DNA of 11,420 nucleotides from Acidobacteriota bacterium (GTDB lineage Bacteria > Acidobacteriota > UBA6911 > JACQSX01). Where the stretch lies: the NCBI GenBank assembly GCA_016199665.1, contig JACQGG010000187.1, positions 1 to 11,420 on the forward strand, in the 5' to 3' direction. The notes under the pieces are model-generated. The model saw only the letters and a program-made list of their open reading frames with translations, searched no databases and was not told where the DNA came from. Position numbers and translations under genes: made by a program. Positions 7,724 to 11,420 of the stretch are shown piece by piece; the first letter of the stretch is position 1; the number at the start of each line of letters is the position of its first letter.

Positions 7724-7747
7724 GGGTATAAGATATATTCTATACCC
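7724..7747. promoter_or_regulatory. Operator-like palindrome in divergent spacer
   Basis: GGGTATA (7724-7730) and TATACCC (7741-7747) are perfect inverted arms separated by ten AT-rich bases. The element lies in the 101-base spacer between the divergent VWA and HExxH genes. A similar, shorter half GGGTAGATATTC (7754-7765) begins 30 bases after the first arm. The position and symmetry fit a dimeric regulator site, but no regulator is identified. Confidence 0.4.
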
Positions 7748-7769
7748 GGGTCAGGGTAGATATTCCAGT

Positions 7770-7786
7770 GTAATCTGAAGTAATCT
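7770..7786 (+). repeat. Tandem 7-bp direct repeat near HExxH gene start
   Basis: GTAATCT occurs at 7770-7776 and again at 7780-7786, one helical turn apart, followed by a T run. It lies between the palindrome and the coding start and could belong to the same regulatory array. Short repeats of this size can also arise by chance. Confidence 0.3.
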
Positions 7787-7823
7787 TAATTTTTTGCCTT
7801 ATGATCGGTTGAAGGCGGCTGCA

Positions 7824-8396
7824 GTGCTTACCGACCGTCCCCCACGCAACGCGGCGCTCCTGGCACAGTTCCTTGAAAGCGACCGGCTTGCCGTCATCGA
7901 ACTCCCACAGCAGGATCGCCTGAGCAGACTGGCCCAGTCGATCGATTTGGCCATGAAGGACGGGACCAAGGCGGTAGTGCAACAGGCATGCGCGGAGTTC
8001 GTGGAGGCGACATCGGAGTTTTACCAGGTTCGCAAACCGGGGATCCGCGTTCTTGCGGCTCGTCCGCTCCGGGTCCGAGACGGCGGGCGGGCCACCGAGC
8101 TTTTTGGGGACTACGCTCCCGAAGAGATGCTGATCCGCGTCTGGATGCGGACGGCTGTCCGCAAGCAAGTCACCTCTTTTGGGACATTTCTAAGCACTCT
8201 TTGCCATGAGTTGATCCACCACCTGGATTACGTGCAGTTTGGATTCGGCGACTCGCCGCACACGCGCGGCTTTTACGAGCGCACTGCAGCGCTCTACCAC
8301 CATGCGCGCGGTACCGCTGCGAAACGGTTGTTCTGGCTGCGCGTGCCGGGCGGACGTTGGCGCATCGACTGGCCGCGGACCAACCGCAGCGCCTAA
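7824..8396 (+). CDS. HExxH-motif putative zinc protein, unnamed family
   Basis: The protein is about 190 residues (counted here from GTG 7824). It has a helical N-terminal half and a C-terminal half with the zinc-protease signature CHELIHHLDYVQFGF, in which HELIH gives two histidine ligands and a glutamate. It is followed by a striking conserved-looking block SPHTRGFYERTAALYHHARG. The glutamate of FYER lies 20 residues past the second histidine, where a gluzincin-type third ligand could be; the histidine of SPHT is an alternative. No signal peptide is seen, so it is probably cytoplasmic. I recall similar unannotated proteins in Acidobacteria but know no function. The frame opens at 7779 and contains TTG 7794, but only GTG 7824 has a ribosome-binding-like GAAGGCGG at fitting distance; the first in-frame ATG is too far in (about 7953). 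It converges on the flavin reductase gene. Confidence 0.72.
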   Translation: MLTDRPPRNAALLAQFLESDRLAVIELPQQDRLSRLAQSIDLAMKDGTKAVVQQACAEFVEATSEFYQVRKPGIRVLAARPLRVRDGGRATELFGDYAPEEMLIRVWMRTAVRKQVTSFGTFLSTLCHELIHHLDYVQFGFGDSPHTRGFYERTAALYHHARGTAAKRLFWLRVPGGRWRIDWPRTNRSA

Positions 8397-8443
8397 GTGT
8401 CCCCACTCATAATTACACTAACGTTTGTGGCAAGCGCGGCGGG

Positions 8444-9076
8444 TCAGGAGGGCCATTTGGGGCGGGCGATCTCAAAGCGGTCCAGAGTTCTTGTGTAACT
8501 TATGCCGCCCATGCGGCCAACAGCCCGCAGTTTGTCGGGATCGATCTTGAAGATGTCGTGTTCGGGATCGGCAAGCACGGCTTCGTCAACATGGAAGAGA
8601 ATGACTTCGCCGATGACCAGGCTGCCGCCGCCGGGTTTGTCGCTCACGGTAATCACATTGACCAATTGACACTCCATTTGTACGTGTGATTCCTTTACGC
8701 GCGGCGGACGGACGCGCTCGCTCGGAACAGGCGTCAGACCGCTAATCTCAAATTCGCTGATCTGGGGCGGGAACTCGGCCGCGGTGGCATTCATCTGGTT
8801 AACGAATTCCTCGGAAACGATGTTGACGACGAACTCCCGGGTGTCGCACACGTTGCGAAGCGTATCCTTGGCGGCTTTTTCCGGACCACGATGCTGCGGC
8901 GAAAATACGACGCAAGGGGGATTTGAACTGCCCGCGGTGAAATAGCTGAACGGAGCCAAATTCAGGCGTCCGTTCGGATCGATCGTGGACACGAAAGCGA
9001 TCGGACGCGGGACAACCGCGCCGACCATGAGCCGGTAAATGTCTTGATATCTCTTATCTCTGGGATCAATCTGCAT
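8444..9076 (-). CDS. Flavin reductase-like FMN-binding protein
   Basis: This 210-residue protein belongs to the flavin reductase-like (split-barrel FMN-binding) family. PRPIAFVSTIDPNGRLNLAP (23-42) followed by FSYFTAGSSNPP (43-54) is the family's FMN-contacting region. VVFSPQHRG (56-64) and EFVVNIVSEE (81-90) continue the barrel. RMGGISYTRT (188-197) is the typical tail motif. Members either reduce free flavin with NAD(P)H or act as uncharacterised FMN oxidoreductases; which applies here cannot be told. It is soluble with no signal peptide. The start is supported by GAGGAG seven bases before the ATG. It stands alone on the minus strand. Its 3' end faces the HExxH gene across 47 bases that hold only a weak AGTGT/ACACT repeat. 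Confidence 0.88.
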   Translation of the reverse strand: MQIDPRDKRYQDIYRLMVGAVVPRPIAFVSTIDPNGRLNLAPFSYFTAGSSNPPCVVFSPQHRGPEKAAKDTLRNVCDTREFVVNIVSEEFVNQMNATAAEFPPQISEFEISGLTPVPSERVRPPRVKESHVQMECQLVNVITVSDKPGGGSLVIGEVILFHVDEAVLADPEHDIFKIDPDKLRAVGRMGGISYTRTLDRFEIARPKWPS

Positions 9077-9230
9077 AAGGGCTCCTCTATCAGGGTCCGT
9101 GAAGCGATAATGTTTGCACCGCGGCGCGCGCCTAACCCAGGTTTGTCACAGAGCCGCGCGCGTAAGCAAGCGGCGCACTACCTCATTGAAATTCCGCGCC
9201 GCTCCCTGGCGGTCGCGGTTCGGGTGGAGT

Positions 9231-9273
9231 GCTGCCGGCCGGTAGGCTCGCCGGCGCCGCGACGGCCGGCAGC
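9231..9273. repeat. GC-rich 11-bp perfect inverted repeat
   Basis: GCTGCCGGCCG (9231-9241) is the exact reverse complement of CGGCCGGCAGC (9263-9273), with a 21-base GC-rich loop that can itself pair. The stem would be very stable as RNA on either strand. No T run follows on either side, so it is not an ordinary intrinsic terminator. Confidence 0.6.
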
Positions 9274-9478
9274 GAGCGGATCCTGCTAACAGGGGGGTTC
9301 GCCTGCCTGGTGCATGCGGCTCTTCGAGCAGTTCCAACTCCGGGCGACTATCATAGCAAACTTGCGCCGAGTCATCTTGCAGCCTGCGACACATTTGCAC
9401 CCGCCGGTTTGATTCGGGCGCTGCCGTTTCCAATACGGATTCCTGCTCCGGGTTCAGGCAGACGAAGCATTGACCGCC

Positions 9479-9500
9479 GCCGAAGAATAACTACTTCGGC
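9479..9500. repeat. 7-bp perfect inverted repeat upstream of membrane-protein gene
   Basis: GCCGAAG (9479-9485) and CTTCGGC (9494-9500) form a perfect stem around the AT-rich loop AATAACTA. It lies about 150 bases before the start codon at 9652. It could be an operator, part of a leader RNA or a terminator-like stem; CATTTT follows at 9507 on the plus strand. Confidence 0.4.
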
Positions 9501-9651
9501 CAACGACATTTTCCGCCGGCTATGCTAATATTCATCGCGTTAACACTCGCGTTCACGGAAGCCAGGGAAGAGCCTTCTTGGAGGAATCAGACTATTTCCT
9601 CCACACAGGACCCTTCCCTTGTTCAGTCACCTTGTTGCAGGGAGAAAGGAT

Positions 9652-10161
9652 ATGAAACGAATTTTGAAAGTGGGCGGATTATTATTATTGACCTGCCTCA
9701 TTTTGGCGTTGATCACGCTGCGCGCTGTTGGCTTGGACCCCCGAGATCGCGCGCCCGGGTACTCCGGCCGGCCCGGATTGTGGCTTTCAGGGGAGCTCGT
9801 CACCACCCCGGTCACTGACTGGTCTTTCAGCGACCAGTTTCCGACGATCTGTATTCAGACCCGATCCTGGTACCTTATTCCCCACTCGGTGATAACAAAT
9901 TGTGTCGCGCACAACGGCCAACTTTATGTGACCTCCAGTTACGGCGCGACAGGCGAGTTCCCGCGTGATAAGTTATGGAACCGAAGTGTAATGCGGGATC
10001 CTCGCGTCCGCCTGAAGATCGGGAATCAATTGTTTGACCAGAGATTATCGCTGGTCACCGATCCCACCGAAAAGAGAGAAGTGCTCCAGAGCAAAGCGAA
10101 GAAATACCCTGATTTGAAGCCGGCGCCCAAAGTCTATGTTTTCCATGTGCTGCCGCGTTAG
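9652..10161 (+). CDS. Membrane-anchored small protein, possible split-barrel flavin/F420 protein
   Basis: This 169-residue protein has one N-terminal hydrophobic segment (about 7-22) that serves as signal or anchor, with the remainder outside the membrane. The body begins GLWLSGELVTTPVTDW (42-57). It has IQTRSWYLIPHSV (68-80), then CVAHNGQLYV (84-93), and then DPRVRLKIGNQLFDQR (116-131) followed by LVTDPTEK (134-141). The last two match the strand pattern of pyridoxamine-oxidase/deazaflavin (FDOR)-type split barrels, where 'DPRVxLxI...' and 'VTDPxE' recur. The family is uncharacterised, and cofactor binding is inferred. AAAGGA lies just before the ATG, supporting this start over upstream out-of-frame options. 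The FO synthase gene follows about 11 bases after its stop, so the two are probably cotranscribed. Confidence 0.75.
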   Translation: MKRILKVGGLLLLTCLILALITLRAVGLDPRDRAPGYSGRPGLWLSGELVTTPVTDWSFSDQFPTICIQTRSWYLIPHSVITNCVAHNGQLYVTSSYGATGEFPRDKLWNRSVMRDPRVRLKIGNQLFDQRLSLVTDPTEKREVLQSKAKKYPDLKPAPKVYVFHVLPR

Positions 10162-10172
10162 AAGCCCTCTGC

Positions 10173-11420
10173 GTGCAGTTAAATATTCGAGTGCCAGAGT
10201 TGGCCCCCGAATCTGGAATTGTTAAGATTGCGGGTGTGACCAAAAAACCGGGGCGTGTGAGAACATCCGAGGCGCTGGCAAAACTGTGCCATAGCGCCTC
10301 CAGGCTCCGCGACCAGGGAAAAGGACGTACCGTAAGTTTTTCACCCAAGGTCTTCATTCCTCTCACCCAGCTTTGCCGCGATTTTTGTTCCTATTGCAGC
10401 TTCCGAAAGAGTCCTCGACAAACGCAGGTTCTTTACATGAGTCCGGAGAGCGTGCTGGAAGTGGCTCGCTCCGGAGAGAGGCTCGGCTGCCGGGAGGCGC
10501 TGTTTGTGCTGGGTGAGAGGCCCGAAGAACGCTATCCTGAGGCGAGAGCCTGGCTGGCCAGGCACGGATACGACAGCACTCTGGAGTATCTCTACCAGAT
10601 CTGCAAGTTGGTACTGTCAGAAACCGGCCTTTATCCTCACAGCAATGCGGGCAATATGACCCGGAGTGAACTGGAGGCCCTGAGGGAAGTGAATGTCTCG
10701 ATGGGGCTGATGCTGGAGAACCTCAGCGAGCGTTTGTGCGGACCCGGCGGCCCCCACCAACGGGCTCCCAGCAAGAGTCCTCAGTTGCGGCTGGAAACTT
10801 TGAGACAGGCCGGGGAACTGAAGATCCCATTTACCACCGGTCTTCTAGTCGGGTTCGGTGAAACAGCAGAGGAGCGCACTGAATCGCTGGCGGCCATCGG
10901 TGAGCTTCACCGCCGATATGGACATATTCAAGAAGTCATTATCCAGAACTTTCAGGCCAAGGCCAAAACGCCGATGAGAGAGGCTGGGGGGCCGTCGCTT
11001 CCGAAGATGCTGGAGACGATGGCCCAGGCTCGCATTCTCCTCGGTCCGGAGATGAACATTCAAGCGCCCCCCAATTTGGCCCGGCGCTATGGCCCGGGCG
11101 CCCGCAAGGCGTACCTGGATGCAGGCATCAACGACTGGGGCGGAATTTCCCCATTGACCGTGGACTATGTCAATCCGGAAGCGCCTTGGCCCCAGCTTGC
11201 CGCTTTACAGGATGAAATGACCCGCAATGGATTTCAACTATGCGGGCGTTATCCGGTCTACCCGGAATATATGAGCAACGATGGATTCTTGCCCAAGGCC
11301 CTGAAGCAGCGGCTTTTCTTGGAGGCCGATTCCAGAGGCTTTATTCCGGACGGGATTTGGTGTCGCGGCCCGGTTTTCAGCTCCAAGGCAGAATTCATGG
11401 CGGGCTGGCGACCCGGCCGC
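10173..11420 (+). CDS. cofG: FO synthase, CofG half (probably fused FbiC), 3' truncated
   Basis: This radical SAM enzyme makes 7,8-didemethyl-8-hydroxy-5-deazariboflavin (FO), the chromophore of coenzyme F420, together with CofH activity. The CX3CX2C cluster motif is CRDFCSYC, at about residues 68-75. Characteristic FbiC/CofG blocks follow: GCREALFVLGERPEERYPEA, ARHGYDSTLEYL, SMGLMLENLSERL, PFTTGLLVGFGE, VIIQNFQAK, IQAPPNLA and DWGGISPLTVDYVNPE. The frame is open from the previous gene's end to the window edge without a stop. At about 416 codons it already includes a tail after VYPEYM that resembles the linker between the two halves of FbiC, so a fused CofG-CofH protein is likely. The start is uncertain: there is no ATG before the cluster motif, and GTG 10173 (chosen) and GTG 10191 both lack a good ribosome-binding site. 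It directly follows the membrane-protein gene. Confidence 0.9.
   Translation, partial: MQLNIRVPELAPESGIVKIAGVTKKPGRVRTSEALAKLCHSASRLRDQGKGRTVSFSPKVFIPLTQLCRDFCSYCSFRKSPRQTQVLYMSPESVLEVARSGERLGCREALFVLGERPEERYPEARAWLARHGYDSTLEYLYQICKLVLSETGLYPHSNAGNMTRSELEALREVNVSMGLMLENLSERLCGPGGPHQRAPSKSPQLRLETLRQAGELKIPFTTGLLVGFGETAEERTESLAAIGELHRRYGHIQEVIIQNFQAKAKTPMREAGGPSLPKMLETMAQARILLGPEMNIQAPPNLARRYGPGARKAYLDAGINDWGGISPLTVDYVNPEAPWPQLAALQDEMTRNGFQLCGRYPVYPEYMSNDGFLPKALKQRLFLEADSRGFIPDGIWCRGPVFSSKAEFMAGWRPGR

Larger units (their letters stand above)
9077..9651. other. Long divergent intergenic region with inverted repeats
   Basis: This 575-base gap separates two divergently transcribed genes. Several open frames of 80-100 codons cross it, but they are arginine/proline-rich, lack motifs and look like GC-driven noise. 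It contains two clear inverted repeats, listed separately (9231-9273 and 9479-9500). TATGCTAAT at 9521-9529 could be a -10 region for the downstream membrane-protein gene, but I find no convincing -35. No tRNA or known riboswitch is recognised. Confidence 0.5.

Noticed and set aside
8396..8419. AGTGT/ACACT inverted repeat between convergent genes as a terminator
   Set aside because: Arms are only 5 bp, the loop is 14 bases and there is no T tract.
9268..9282. 15-base identity CGGCAGCGAGCGGAT with the 3' end of the molybdopterin gene (about 3911-3925), suggesting a gene remnant
   Set aside because: The matching frame would give the IRSLP tail, but similarity does not extend in either direction. 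One 15-mer match in 11 kb of GC-rich DNA is weak.
9146..9528. Open frames of 80-100 codons in the long spacer on both strands
   Set aside because: The products are rich in arginine and proline with no motif and no ribosome-binding site; composition explains them.
9522..9818. ATG at 9522 with a short hydrophobic start as an alternative gene
   Set aside because: It overlaps the membrane-protein gene in another frame and lacks a ribosome-binding site; its hydrophobic stretch is very short.

Overview
The window looks like a GC-rich chromosomal segment of a bacterium, most likely from Acidobacteriota or a related soil lineage. The best taxonomic hint is a secreted, proline-linked VWA protein of the kind that is abundant in Acidobacteria ('VWFA-related' proteins). 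A Tat-exported two-subunit molybdenum hydroxylase and an actinobacterial-style deazaflavin (FO) synthase also fit such genomes. This placement is inference; there is no rRNA or tRNA. I see no insertion sequence, CRISPR array or phage gene.

Left block (about 180-3240, minus strand): a translationally coupled pair encodes a membrane-anchored protein resembling M29/NicX-type metallopeptidases (1372-2982), followed by a TAXI-family periplasmic solute-binding protein (278-1375). They share an ATGA stop/start overlap. A weak intrinsic terminator candidate lies beyond them at 181-209. Just upstream of the pair sits a decayed second copy of part of the TAXI gene (homology 3078-3180, about 88% identical to 488-587). 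Its frame still ends in an ATGA overlap with the peptidase-like gene, so the locus probably once held two TAXI genes around it.

Middle block (3376-7692): a DUF2911 secreted protein (plus strand) converges on a Mo-hydroxylase operon, and the two stop codons share one CTAG. Reading leftwards, the minus-strand genes are the VWA protein, a [2Fe-2S] subunit (IorA type) and a Tat-signal molybdopterin subunit (IorB type). There is no FAD subunit, which is normal for this type. The two enzyme subunits are tightly coupled: the stop codon of the first is part of the ribosome-binding site of the second.

Right block (7693-11420): a 101-base divergent spacer with a perfect 7-bp palindrome separates the VWA gene from a plus-strand HExxH protein of an unnamed family. 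That gene converges on an FMN-binding flavin reductase-like protein (minus). A 574-base gene-free spacer with two strong inverted repeats follows. Next come a small membrane-anchored protein with split-barrel-like features (plus) and, directly behind it, the CofG half of FO synthase, which runs off the right end and is probably a fused FbiC. This last pair suggests a link to coenzyme F420.
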